NCBI RefSeq assembly: GCF_014647235.1
Contig: NZ_BMOU01000004.1
Location: 396,541 to 460,540 of the forward strand
Direction of reading: 5' to 3'
Length of the DNA: 64,000 nucleotides
Source: Haloarcula pellucida
Lineage (GTDB): Archaea; Halobacteriota; Halobacteria; Halobacteriales; Haloarculaceae
In this document: positions 17,179-25,522 of the stretch, in pieces
Layout of the letters: each line of letters opens with the position of its first letter
How positions within the stretch are numbered: the stretch's first letter is position 1
Translations under genes and position numbers: made by a program
Notes under the pieces: generated by a model
Seen by the model: only the letters and a program-made list of their open reading frames with translations
What the model was told of the DNA's origin: nothing
Database searches by the model: none

Positions 17179-18518
17179 TGAAGGACAACGGCGTCATCGT
17201 CGGCGTTCGCGTATCACACGACCGCGCGAGCGTCGATCAACTGGAGACGGCAGCGACGGACAGTCAACGCCACGCCGTCGAGTCGCTGCTCTCTCGACCG
17301 GGCGTCGAGGAGGCGCTCGCGCTCCAGACGTGCAACCGGACGGAGGGGTACGTTGTCGCACCCGACCACGAGACGGGCCTGGACGCCCTCTCGCTTTTCA
17401 CGCACGACATCTCGGACGACGTAGCCGTCACGATGGACCACGAAGAGAGCCTGCGCCACCTGCTCCGAGTGGCCGCCGGCCTCGAGTCCATCGTGCTGGG
17501 CGAGGACCAGATTCTGGGCCAGTTACGCGACGCCTACGAGGACGCCCGTGGCGTCGGCGGCATCGGCCCGCTGCTGGAAGACGGCGTGACGAAGGCCATC
17601 CACGTCGGCGAGCGCGCCCGTAACGAGACCCGAATCAACGAAGGCGTCGTCTCGCTGGCGTCGGCCGCCGTCAGACTGGTCGACCGCGAGTGTTCGCTGG
17701 ACGGCGAGACGGCGCTGGTCGTCGGCGCCGGCGAGATGGGACAACTCGCCGCGAAGGCGCTCTCGACGCGCGTCGACCGCGTCATCGTCGCCAACCGCAC
17801 CGTCCCGCACGCCGAACACGTCGCCGAAACCGTCGACGTGGACGCGAGCGCCGTGGCGCTGGACGCCGCCGATGCCGCCGTCGAGGAGGCCCGCATCGTC
17901 GTCACGGCGACCGGAAGCAACGAGCACGTCTTCGACGCCGAGACGTTCGCCGAGTCCGGCGAGACGTACGTCGTCGACATCGCCCAGCCACGGGACGTCC
18001 CGGCCGACGCGGACGGCGTGCCCGGCGTCACCGTCTACGACCTCGACGCGTTGGAGTCGGTCACCGAGGAGACGCGCGCCCAGCGCCGCCGGGCGGCGGA
18101 GGCGGTCGAGCGCCTCGTCGACGAGGAGTTCGACCACCTGCTGACCCAGTACAAGCGCAAGCGGGCCGACCGCGTCATCTCGGCGATGTACGAGAGCGCA
18201 GAGCAGGTCAAAACCGCCGAACTCAACACGGCGATGACCGGTGCCGACTTCGACGAGGAGCAACGGGAAATCGTCGAGTCGATGGCCGACGCCATCGTCT
18301 CGCAACTGCTCGCGGCGCCGACCCGGAGCCTTCGGGACGCCGCCGAGGAGGACGACTGGTCGACCATCCAGACGGCACTGGAACTGTTCGACCCCGAGTT
18401 CGGACCCGAGAGCGGCGATCCGCCGGCCGCGATCGAGGACGTGGCTATCGAGGACATCCCGGAAGGGATGCGCGACGAGATCCCCGCGTCCGTGCTCGAA
18501 CAGTTGGCCGACGATTAG
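17175..18518 (+). CDS. hemA: Glutamyl-tRNA reductase
   Basis: A 447-aa enzyme that reduces Glu-tRNA(Glu) to glutamate-1-semialdehyde, the first committed step of tetrapyrrole synthesis. The catalytic Cys is in L-Q-T-C-N-R-T-E at about residue 53. G-E-D-Q-I-L-G-Q is near 115, the NADPH motif V-V-G-A-G-E-M-G-Q near 178-186, and the C-terminal helical dimerisation domain from about 310. The C-terminus has a haloarchaeal acidic extension. Start: GTG 17175 or the next codon, ATG 17178; the latter overlaps the previous TGA. Confidence 0.96.
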   Translation: MMKDNGVIVGVRVSHDRASVDQLETAATDSQRHAVESLLSRPGVEEALALQTCNRTEGYVVAPDHETGLDALSLFTHDISDDVAVTMDHEESLRHLLRVAAGLESIVLGEDQILGQLRDAYEDARGVGGIGPLLEDGVTKAIHVGERARNETRINEGVVSLASAAVRLVDRECSLDGETALVVGAGEMGQLAAKALSTRVDRVIVANRTVPHAEHVAETVDVDASAVALDAADAAVEEARIVVTATGSNEHVFDAETFAESGETYVVDIAQPRDVPADADGVPGVTVYDLDALESVTEETRAQRRRAAEAVERLVDEEFDHLLTQYKRKRADRVISAMYESAEQVKTAELNTAMTGADFDEEQREIVESMADAIVSQLLAAPTRSLRDAAEEDDWSTIQTALELFDPEFGPESGDPPAAIEDVAIEDIPEGMRDEIPASVLEQLADD

Positions 18519-18806
18519 ATGGTCACGCTGCTCCCGTTCGTCGTCGGCGTCGGCTTCGTCGTCGCCGCCGTCGGCGGACTGTACGAGGTGACGAACTACA
18601 CCGAGACACAGCGGCGGCGCGAGCGACGGCTCGTGCAGGCGTTCACCTACGGCTGTCTGCTGGTCCTCGCGCTGGGGCTGGCGGCGACGTGGGTCGGCTT
18701 CCAGAACGCCGACCTGCCGTTCTGGCTGTTCGCGAGCCTCTCGGTCGCCGTCGTTGGCGTCGTCTTCCTCCAGCGTCGGCTCCGGCAGCGACTCGACGCC
18801 GACTGA
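18519..18806 (+). CDS. Small membrane protein at the end of the heme operon
   Basis: A 95-aa protein with three hydrophobic helices (about 3-25, 43-63 and 68-85) and an Arg-rich loop and tail consistent with positive-inside topology. The ATG directly follows the hemA TAG, so it is in the same transcript. No named family recognised; a link to tetrapyrrole metabolism is suggested only by position. Confidence 0.8.
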   Translation: MVTLLPFVVGVGFVVAAVGGLYEVTNYTETQRRRERRLVQAFTYGCLLVLALGLAATWVGFQNADLPFWLFASLSVAVVGVVFLQRRLRQRLDAD

Positions 18807-18852
18807 ACCGGCCGACACAACTGTTTTGCGGCTGGCAGGCGACCGCTAGCGT

Positions 18853-19131
18853 ATGGCAGAGTTGCTTTCCGATTCGGAGATCACCGAGCGCCTCCCCGAG
18901 GACTGGGAGCGAGAGGGTGACGAAATCGTCCGAACGTTCGAGTTCGACGCCTACCTCGACGCGTCTGGATTCCTCGCGGCCGCGGCGGGCGTCGCCGAGG
19001 ACGCGTGGCACCACCCCGAGATGACCATCCGCTGGGGCGAAGTCGAGGTTCGGTTGACGACACACGACGCGGGCGGCATCACCGAGAACGACGTCGATAT
19101 GGCCGAGCGACTGAACGGCATCTACGAGTAA
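18853..19131 (+). CDS. 4a-hydroxytetrahydrobiopterin dehydratase (pterin carbinolamine dehydratase)
   Basis: A 92-aa protein of the PCD/DCoH family. The conserved A-E-D-A-W-H-H-P-E-M segment at about residues 48-57 holds the two catalytic histidines, followed by V-E-V-R-L-T-T-H-D-A-G-G-I-T. It dehydrates 4a-carbinolamine pterins and may also act in molybdopterin-related metabolism in organisms without aromatic hydroxylases. Length fits the family. It is followed after 5 bp by the LWR-salt gene. Confidence 0.94.
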   Translation: MAELLSDSEITERLPEDWEREGDEIVRTFEFDAYLDASGFLAAAAGVAEDAWHHPEMTIRWGEVEVRLTTHDAGGITENDVDMAERLNGIYE

Positions 19132-19136
19132 CGGCC

Positions 19137-19523
19137 GTGTCAGGGGATCCCGACGACGCACCGGCCCGCTACGTGTTCCGCGTGACGGTCCGACTGACGC
19201 CGGGCGAGGGACTCGCCGTCGAACCCGACCGCTTCGAGACGGTGCTGTACCGGACGGCGAACCCACCCGGTGAGGACGGGTGGCTGTTCTTCCGGGACAC
19301 CCTCTGGCGCGGCGAGTTGGCCGACGAAGCCCACTTCCGGCGGCAGGCCACAGACGCACTCGGCGTCCCCGTCGAGTCGGCCTCCTTTAGCGAACTCCAG
19401 ACGACCGAGGCGTACCTCGATGCGTTGCGGGCGGCTATCGCCGCCGACCTCGACGCGTTCAACGCCGAGAACGTCACCGAAGTACTCTCGAAGTACCTCG
19501 GGAGTTCCATCCGCGTCGAGTGA
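19137..19523 (+). CDS. LWR-salt protein
   Basis: A 128-aa protein with the family-defining motif F-F-R-D-T-L-W-R-G-E-L-A-D-E near residue 50-63. LWR-salt proteins are found in halophilic archaea and have no assigned function. I chose GTG 19137 (V-S-G-D-P-D-D-A-P-A-R-Y-V-F) because it lies 5 bp after the dehydratase stop; the longer frame upstream overlaps that gene. It is probably co-transcribed with the pterin dehydratase. Confidence 0.88.
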   Translation: MSGDPDDAPARYVFRVTVRLTPGEGLAVEPDRFETVLYRTANPPGEDGWLFFRDTLWRGELADEAHFRRQATDALGVPVESASFSELQTTEAYLDALRAAIAADLDAFNAENVTEVLSKYLGSSIRVE

Positions 19524-19606
19524 TACCGGTCCCCGATTAGTCGTTCGTTACGGACCCGTTAGGGACAGAAAGACTATACCCGAAACTACCCTATGCACTG
19601 TTCCCT

Positions 19607-20236
19607 ATGCCCCGAAACTACGACTTCTGGCTATTCGACCTCGACGGGACGCTGGTCGACGTCGACCCGTCGTACACGGTCGAAGTCATAGCCCGAGTCG
19701 GTGACCGCCTCGGTCAGGGGTTCACCGAACAGGACGCCGCCCGTCTGTGGTACGGGCAGGGCGATACCCGCGCCGAACTGCTCGCCGACCGCGGTGTGGA
19801 CCCGGAGCAGTTCTGGACCGCGTTCCACGACGAGGAGGACCCGCAGGCCCGTGCCGAGGCGACGTACCTCTACGACGACGCCGAGCAGTTCTTCGCCGAC
19901 CGGACGGACCCCGTGGGGCTCGTGACGCACTGTCAGCGGTATCTGACGGATCCGGTGCTCGACCACCTCGACATCGCCGACTGGTTCGACACGGTCGTCT
20001 GCTGTGACGACGACATCGGCTGGAAGCCGGACCCGGCGCCGGTCCACCGGGCGATGGGCGAGATGGGCGTCGGGCACAACGGTCACGTCGGCGCACTGGC
20101 CGGCGACAACCCCGGCGACATCGGCGCCGCCCGGAACGCCGGACTGGACGGCATCCACGTCCACCGAGAGTCGCCGGTATCCACGGACCGGTGCGTGCGC
20201 GGCGACCACCGCGTCACGACGCTGCTGGACCTGTAA
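19607..20236 (+). CDS. HAD family hydrolase (phosphoglycolate-phosphatase-like)
   Basis: A 209-aa protein with HAD motif I F-D-L-D-G-T-L-V-D at residues 9-17, where the first Asp is the nucleophile. The motif III lysine lies in G-W-K-P-D-P near 141, and motif IV in G-D-N-P-G-D-I-G-A-A-R near 165, spaced as in subfamily IA with a helical cap. The substrate is probably a small phosphate ester. A T/A-rich ACTATACC element precedes the start by about 27-35 nt. Confidence 0.92.
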   Translation: MPRNYDFWLFDLDGTLVDVDPSYTVEVIARVGDRLGQGFTEQDAARLWYGQGDTRAELLADRGVDPEQFWTAFHDEEDPQARAEATYLYDDAEQFFADRTDPVGLVTHCQRYLTDPVLDHLDIADWFDTVVCCDDDIGWKPDPAPVHRAMGEMGVGHNGHVGALAGDNPGDIGAARNAGLDGIHVHRESPVSTDRCVRGDHRVTTLLDL

Positions 20237-20290
20237 GGCCGGGCGGCGAACTCGCTCCGTGCCGTCCCCGGGGCCTACTGTATCGAGTAG

Positions 20291-21220
20291 CTACGGCAGG
20301 TAGTCCCAGTTCTCGACGTCGACGCTGTCGCCGGCGGCCGGTCCCGCAGTCCCCTCCGGGACGGCGACCCAGCCGTCGGCCCGCGTCGCGGTGGCGATGT
20401 CGGTGCCCGGGAGCGGCGTAGCGCCGTCCTCGTCAACCGCCAGCGGCACGAACGTCCGGAGCGACGGGTCGGCGTCGATGCCGTCGGTCAGCGGGACCGT
20501 CCGGGTCGGATGGGGCGTGAGCGGCGCGTCGCCGAAGGCCTTCAACAGCGGCCGGAGGAGTTGGAGCGCGCCGACGCGAGCCGCGACCGCCGACTCCGGC
20601 AACAGGAGGATCGGGCGGTTCTCGACGACCGCCAGTCCCGTCTCCCGGCCCGGGGAGATGGCGACGCGGTCGGCGACGACGTCGCCGAGTTCGCGAACGA
20701 CCTCACGGAGCGTGTCGCCCGGTTCGGTGCCGGTGACGACGAGCATATCCCGGGTCAGGTCGCGCTGGACGGCCATCCGAAGCGCCGGCGGGTCGTCTGC
20801 GACGGGGTCGCGATAGGTGACTTTCCCGCCCCACCGGTCGACGTACTGTGCGAGCGTGAACCCCGCCGTCTCGGTGCGGGCGTCCGCACCGGAGACGTGC
20901 TGTGCGAGTTCGTCGCCGGTCGGGAGGATACCGACCTGCGGGCGCTGGCGGACGAGCAGTTCGTCGACCCCGGCGGCTTTCAGCAGTCCCACGTCGGCGG
21001 GCCTGATCTGATGGCCTCGTTCGAACACCGTCTCGTCGACGCCGATTGCGGCGTCGGCCACCTGCTCGGAGGCCGTCGCGTCTGTCGCCAGCACCCGCCC
21101 GACGGCGACCGACAGCGGGATGCGGTCGGTCCGGTCGACCGGGACGGCGTAGCTCCCGAGTTGGCGGCGGGCGGTCTCCAGACTGCACTCTTCGGAATCC
21201 GTCGGCGAAGCCCCGGCCAT
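20291..21220 (-). CDS. MoeA-like molybdopterin molybdenumtransferase, shortened
   Basis: A 309-aa protein against roughly 400 in complete MoeA. It starts normally (R-I-P-L-S-V-A-V-G-R-V-L-A), but the following domain with the conserved S-A-M-D-G-Y-A motif is absent: the sequence passes after about 30 residues to R-G-H-Q-I-R-P-A-D-V-G-L-L-K-A-A-G. The MogA-like domain is present (V-G-I-L-P-T-G-D-E-L at about residue 97), but the usual G-G-x-S stretch reads V-V-T-G-T-E-P-G-D. The C-terminal beta domain is retained. It may be a non-catalytic or specialised paralogue; a full MoeA would be expected elsewhere in the genome. Confidence 0.82.
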   Translation of the reverse strand: MAGASPTDSEECSLETARRQLGSYAVPVDRTDRIPLSVAVGRVLATDATASEQVADAAIGVDETVFERGHQIRPADVGLLKAAGVDELLVRQRPQVGILPTGDELAQHVSGADARTETAGFTLAQYVDRWGGKVTYRDPVADDPPALRMAVQRDLTRDMLVVTGTEPGDTLREVVRELGDVVADRVAISPGRETGLAVVENRPILLLPESAVAARVGALQLLRPLLKAFGDAPLTPHPTRTVPLTDGIDADPSLRTFVPLAVDEDGATPLPGTDIATATRADGWVAVPEGTAGPAAGDSVDVENWDYLP

Positions 21221-21318
21221 ACCCTTCGTTGGGACTGCGACGGCAAAAGACTCCGGAGTGGGGCAATTCCGCCGTCGGTTCGGGAACGCTTTTGCGCCTC
21301 GCCGCCGCGGGTCCGCGC

Positions 21319-22092
21319 ATGGTCCTCCCGCAGTTGGTCGCCCTCGCGTTCCTCGCCGTCGCCGGATACCTCTGTGTCACCGGCGGACGCGAACTCACGA
21401 CGGTGTTTCACATCCTTCGAAACGACCCGGTTCCCGTCCGAGAGCTACACGGCTACACCGGTCCCGTCGAGATAACCGGTACCGCCGTCGACGGCGAGGA
21501 GGGGACGGTGACGGCGCCCTTCACCGGGTCGCCGTGTCTGGCCTACACCTACGAAGTCGAGGAACTCCGCTCGTCGGGCAAGAGTTCCTCGTGGCACACT
21601 CTCGAGGAGGGGATGGACGGCGTGGACTTCGTCGTCGACGACGGCACCGACCGGGTCCGCGTCGACCCGACGGGGGCAGACATCCGCCTCGAAGACCACA
21701 CCGTGACCGTCCCGCCGGGCACCGAGTTGCCCGACAGACTCGCCCGGTACGTCGCCCAGACGGACGCCGTCGACCCACAGGACAGGACGGTGGACCTGCT
21801 CGTCACCGAACTCAGCGTCGGGAACAGACAGCGCTTCACCGAGCGCCGCCTCGACGTCGGCGAGTCGGTGTACGTGTACGGGCAGACCAGTCGGGGACCG
21901 TCCGTCGAGTGGGGCAGTGACCTCGTCGACGCCGTCGTCGGGGACGGCGACGGGACGCCCGTGTTCGTCGTCTCGGACGCGTCGGAACGAGGGACCGCGT
22001 GGCGCTTCGCCCGCGCCGGGCTCTGGCGAGTCGGTCTGGGCGTCGGTCTCGCTGTGCTCGGCTTGCTGTTCGTCGGTTCCGTCGTGTTGTGA
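21319..22092 (+). CDS. GIDE-domain membrane protein
   Basis: A 257-aa protein. A single N-terminal transmembrane helix is followed by a soluble beta-rich domain (E-L-H-G-Y-T-G-P-V-E-I-T-G, S-P-C-L-A-Y-T-Y-E-V) and a C-terminal transmembrane helix pair near 225-257. This resembles the GIDE domain of membrane E3 ligases (MUL1-type), which in archaea occurs without the RING finger. Function is unknown. The ATG at 21319 is preceded by a T-rich element about 21290-21296. It is divergent from the MoeA-like gene. Confidence 0.78.
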   Translation: MVLPQLVALAFLAVAGYLCVTGGRELTTVFHILRNDPVPVRELHGYTGPVEITGTAVDGEEGTVTAPFTGSPCLAYTYEVEELRSSGKSSSWHTLEEGMDGVDFVVDDGTDRVRVDPTGADIRLEDHTVTVPPGTELPDRLARYVAQTDAVDPQDRTVDLLVTELSVGNRQRFTERRLDVGESVYVYGQTSRGPSVEWGSDLVDAVVGDGDGTPVFVVSDASERGTAWRFARAGLWRVGLGVGLAVLGLLFVGSVVL

Positions 22093-22170
22093 CCAGTCGT
22101 GCTACGGGTCCGGCAACACGCCGGACGACGCTGGTCCGTGTCGTCTTCTGAGCCTGCCGAAACCGCCGGG

Positions 22171-22176
22171 TTTAAC
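22171..22176 (+). promoter_or_regulatory. TATA-like box of hsp20
   Basis: TTTAAC lies 25-30 nt before ATG 22201, consistent with a leaderless transcript and supporting this start over the longer frame from 22099. Confidence 0.55.
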
Positions 22177-22200
22177 GCCCCGCCGTCCTTAGACCGTCGC

Positions 22201-22557
22201 ATGTCAGCGCTGCGTGAGGCGTTGCGGGACCTCCCGGACGCCGTATTCGCGGACGTGCTCGAATCCGAGGAGGCGTACCTGCTCGTGTTGGACCTGCCGG
22301 GCGTGACCGCGGAGACACTCGACGTCAGCGTCGAAGGCGGCCGTCTGGTCATCGAAGGACAGCGCAGCAAGGACGTCCCCCAGGAGTTCCGATTCGTCCG
22401 AGAGGACCGGTCGGTGTTCTTAGACGTAGAACTCCCGCTTCCACCCGATGCGACCGGTCAGGGGGCCGAGGGTGCCGTCGACCGCGGCGTCCTCGAACTC
22501 ACCCTCCCGAAGGCCACTGCCGCACCGAGCACGACGATTCCCATCGACGAGGCCTGA
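22201..22557 (+). CDS. Small heat-shock protein (Hsp20/alpha-crystallin)
   Basis: A 118-aa protein with an alpha-crystallin core from about residue 20: a Y-L-L-V-L-D-L-P-G-V strand, G-G-R-L-V-I-E-G-Q-R, and R-S-V-F-L-D-V-E-L-P-L-P. The usual G-x-L motif appears as R-G-V-L-E-L-T-L-P-K. It binds unfolding proteins in the cytoplasm without ATP. The short C-terminal I-P-I tail is the I-x-I-type oligomerisation motif. It lies 16 bp before the UbiB-type kinase gene. Confidence 0.93.
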   Translation: MSALREALRDLPDAVFADVLESEEAYLLVLDLPGVTAETLDVSVEGGRLVIEGQRSKDVPQEFRFVREDRSVFLDVELPLPPDATGQGAEGAVDRGVLELTLPKATAAPSTTIPIDEA

Positions 22558-22573
22558 TCGGGGTGCCCTGTAG

Positions 22574-24277
22574 GTGAACCTCCGCGCGTACCGACGGTTC
22601 TTCGTCGTCGCATGGCAGTTCCTGCCGCTGTTGCTCGCGTACGCCCGGGACCGGAACCGGTTCCTGCTGGTCGGGTCCTCGCGACAGGTCACGAACGAGC
22701 AACGGCGCAAGCGTGCGGCGGCACTGCTGGAGTCGCTGTTGACGCTCGGGCCGACGTTCATCAAACTCGGGCAGTTGCTCTCGACGCGGCCCGACATCCT
22801 CCCGCCCGAGTACATCGACGAGTTCTCGAAACTGCAGGACCGCGTCCCGCCCGCCGAGTGGCCGAAAGCAAAGCGCGTCCTCGAATCCGAACTCGGGCCG
22901 GTCGACGACCGGTTCGCCGAGTTCGAGACGGACGCCATCAGCGGGGCCTCGCTCGGACAGGTCTACCGCGCCGAGGTCGACGGCGAACCCGTCGCAGTGA
23001 AGGTTCGCCGCCCGGACATCGAGGACCTCGTCGAGGCCGACCTCCGGGTCATCCGGTGGTCCCTGCCCCTGCTGATGTACTTCATCGACGAGTCCCGCTC
23101 GTTCTCGCTGGAGACGCTGGCCGACGAGTTCGCAAAGACCATTCGCGAGGAGATGGACTACGAGCGCGAGGCGCGAATGCTCGGCGAGATCAGGGAGAAC
23201 TTCGCCGACAACGACCGCGTCCGTATTCCGCGTGTCATCGACACGCACTCGACCCGACGTGTCCTCACCATGGAGTACGTCCCGGGAACGAAGATAAACG
23301 ACATCGAGGACTTAGACGAACGGGGCTTCGACCGGACGCAACTGGCCGAGACGCTCCAGAACGCGTACCTCCAGATGATAATCGACGATGGCGTCTTCCA
23401 CGCCGACCCGCACCCGGGGAACCTCGCGGTACAGGAGGACGGCAAACTCGTCTTCTACGACTTCGGGATGTCCGGCCGCGTCGACCCGTTCGTCCAGGAG
23501 AAGATCGTCGACTTCTACGCCGCCGTCGCCGACCAGAACATCGACGCCATCTTAGACGCCCTCATCGAGATGGGGACGCTCTCCCCGGAGGCCGACCGGC
23601 AGGTGATGGGCGACGTGATGGAGCTGGCTATCGCGGACGCCCGCGGCGAGGACATCGAACAGTACCGCGTCCAGCAAATCATCCAGCAAGTCGAGGACAC
23701 CATCTACGAGTTCCCGCTTCGCCTTCCGTCGAATCTGGCGCTCGTGTTGCGGGTGGCGACGGTCGTCGAGGGCGTCTGCGTGACGTTGGACCCCGAGTTC
23801 GACTTCATCTCGGTGGCGACAGCGTACCTCCGCGACGAGGGGTACATCGCCGCCGGCGTCCGAAACTACGTCGAGGACCGGGCGACGGAGGTGCAAGACG
23901 CGGCGCAGTCGGCGGTCCGCATCCCGCCGAAACTCGAATCCGTCCTCGACCGGGTCGAGCGCGAAGACCTCCAGATTCGGGCCGACATCGAGGATTCGGA
24001 CCGCCTGCTGGCGACGATGACGAAGCGACTGATTCTTGGGATGTTGCTCGCGAGCACCGTGTTCTCGACGGCGTTCCTCTACGCCGAGGCGCCCCCCATC
24101 GTCGCCGCCATCGCCGGTACCGGTGTCCTCGCCGTGTCTGGCGCGCTGTGGTGGTCGTTTCGCTCGAAGAAGGGCGTCCGCGCGAAACCGCAGTTCACCC
24201 GCCAGAGTATGCGGGAACGACAGCAGGGCGAGAGCACGGGCGGCCTCGCCACCTCGTTCGAGGACGAGGAGGCCTAG
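22574..24277 (+). CDS. ABC1/UbiB/AarF family atypical kinase
   Basis: A 567-aa protein. The family signature K-L-G-Q-L-L-S-T-R-P-D-I-L-P is near residue 67 and the Ala-rich nucleotide loop S-G-A-S-L-G-Q-V-Y-R near 125. The catalytic lysine is in V-A-V-K-V-R-R-P, then H-A-D-P-H-P-G-N-L near 276 and F-Y-D-F-G-M near 293. Two C-terminal transmembrane helices lie at about 480-525. UbiB-like proteins support quinone or isoprenoid lipid metabolism; in archaea the role is unproven. It starts with GTG 22574. Confidence 0.92.
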   Translation: MNLRAYRRFFVVAWQFLPLLLAYARDRNRFLLVGSSRQVTNEQRRKRAAALLESLLTLGPTFIKLGQLLSTRPDILPPEYIDEFSKLQDRVPPAEWPKAKRVLESELGPVDDRFAEFETDAISGASLGQVYRAEVDGEPVAVKVRRPDIEDLVEADLRVIRWSLPLLMYFIDESRSFSLETLADEFAKTIREEMDYEREARMLGEIRENFADNDRVRIPRVIDTHSTRRVLTMEYVPGTKINDIEDLDERGFDRTQLAETLQNAYLQMIIDDGVFHADPHPGNLAVQEDGKLVFYDFGMSGRVDPFVQEKIVDFYAAVADQNIDAILDALIEMGTLSPEADRQVMGDVMELAIADARGEDIEQYRVQQIIQQVEDTIYEFPLRLPSNLALVLRVATVVEGVCVTLDPEFDFISVATAYLRDEGYIAAGVRNYVEDRATEVQDAAQSAVRIPPKLESVLDRVEREDLQIRADIEDSDRLLATMTKRLILGMLLASTVFSTAFLYAEAPPIVAAIAGTGVLAVSGALWWSFRSKKGVRAKPQFTRQSMRERQQGESTGGLATSFEDEEA

Positions 24278-24523
24278 TCGGGTTCGACGACGATGAGCAG
24301 CGTCACCGCGGGTGTGCTTGACAGCGGTGCAGCGAACCAGTGTCCCACGCTCCTGGATCGGGAAACAGACGACTCAGAGCGTATTAGGGGGGTTCGGGGT
24401 GACAACCATCCATTAGCCCGGTGCCTGCTGCACCTGTTGATTTCAGGACATCTCTTCTATTGAGCGATCAGTCAGGTGTGTGTTCCAATAAGTAATTGTA
24501 TAGCTAGCTAATCACTTCTACTA
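24278..24523. other. AT-richer intergenic region
   Basis: The 246 bp between the UbiB-type gene and the small membrane protein have lower GC than the flanks. The right part (about 24480-24515) is strongly AT-rich and probably carries the promoter for the gene at 24524. No open frame, tRNA or inverted repeat stands out. Confidence 0.5.
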
Positions 24524-24751
24524 GTGACCGACGATAGTTCACCTTCGCAGGGTCGTCCCGAAGAAGAACCACTCGGAGGGGTCGGAAGGGTCGTAGGCGG
24601 ACTTCTACTCGCCGTCTGCTTTCTGGTTGCTACTGCTGTGCTATTCTCTTGGGTAAGCTCGCTTGTTATTGGGACAGGACTCGCCTTCTGGCCAGCGATT
24701 GTTTTGGCACTCGGTATACTCGTCGTTTTCATTGTCACTACCTCACGATAG
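24524..24751 (+). CDS. Small two-helix membrane protein, unknown
   Basis: A 75-aa protein starting with GTG 24524. It has an acidic, Ser/Pro-rich N-terminus of about 20 residues and then two hydrophobic helices (about 22-45 and 48-72). Codon use is less GC-biased than in flanking genes, suggesting recent acquisition or relaxed selection. No family recognised. Confidence 0.55.
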   Translation: MTDDSSPSQGRPEEEPLGGVGRVVGGLLLAVCFLVATAVLFSWVSSLVIGTGLAFWPAIVLALGILVVFIVTTSR

Positions 24752-24963
24752 CTGCACGCACTGTACTGACCAGACCCGGGTCGAAATGTATCATCATCTG
24801 AGGGTTTCAACAGAGTCCTATGTTTCAGTCTCTTCAGTAGGACTGATCATCTCAGATGGCTTGGTTATGACAGAATTAGAGCCAACGATCCGCACACTAC
24901 TGAGCGGCTGTATCAGTCATTACTGGCTGAAAACGGTCCTGTCAAGAGCTGTATTTGGCGTCC
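24752..24963. other. AT-rich non-coding stretch, possible mobile-element remnant
   Basis: These 212 bp lack a convincing gene and are much less GC-rich than the window average. The sequence TTTCAACAGAG at 24805-24815 also occurs at 44066-44076 in the other AT-rich patch. This may be the footprint of an insertion element, but no terminal repeat pair was found. Confidence 0.4.
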
Positions 24964-25518
24964 CTACGAAAGCTCGACGATCCGGTCTGCCCACGACCGG
25001 AGCGCGTCGAGTCCAGCGACCTCGTTTTCCGACACTGAACTGTCGACGCCGAGTTCGTCGCTCTCGAAGGCGTTCAAAACCGCACAGTCGGCCCGCTCGC
25101 AGTAGTCGGTCAGTCGCCCCGTCGCGTCCGGGTCTGCCTGCAGCGCGATGGTCGCGTCGTTGACGAAGACGGCCGTCGGGGTCGCCGGTGCGGCGTCGAG
25201 CGCCTCGAAGGCCGCCGCGGCGTTTTCCGCGGCGAGCGCGCGGGCCTCGTCGTCGGTCTCGCCCTCCGAGCGCGGCGCGTGGGCGTCAACGACGCCGTTG
25301 GAGACGCCCTCGGGGACGGTGGTGAACTGCGTGAGCGGGCCGCCCAGCACCTCGCCGTCCCGTTCGACCGTCGGCGCGAAGTCGAGGACGACACAGCCGT
25401 CGGTCCCGTGCCGGGCGACCCAGCGGTCGAGGGCTCGTGCCGTCAACCGCGTCTTGCCGACGTTCGAGGGGCCGACGACGAGCGCCGAACCGTCGAGCGG
25501 GACCGGACTGTCCGACAT
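24964..25518 (-). CDS. P-loop NTPase-like protein, transporter-associated
   Basis: A 184-aa protein. The Walker A motif is G-P-S-N-V-G-K-T at residues 16-23 and a Walker-B-like strand C-V-V-L-D-F-A-P is near 42-49. A further strand A-V-F-V-N-D-A-T lies near 113. It looks like a small single-domain ATPase or GTPase without the G4/G5 motifs of classic GTPases. It follows the NRAMP-type gene by 4 bp and is third in an operon with it and the dioxygenase-like gene, so it may serve metal uptake or regulation; that role is inferred from position. Confidence 0.75.
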   Translation of the reverse strand: MSDSPVPLDGSALVVGPSNVGKTRLTARALDRWVARHGTDGCVVLDFAPTVERDGEVLGGPLTQFTTVPEGVSNGVVDAHAPRSEGETDDEARALAAENAAAAFEALDAAPATPTAVFVNDATIALQADPDATGRLTDYCERADCAVLNAFESDELGVDSSVSENEVAGLDALRSWADRIVELS

Positions 25519-25522
25519 CGTC

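Noticed and set aside
24663..25163. Plus-strand frame of 166 codons spanning the AT-rich spacer
   Set aside because: It runs antisense through the P-loop gene, and its composition changes abruptly to Arg/Ser-rich there.
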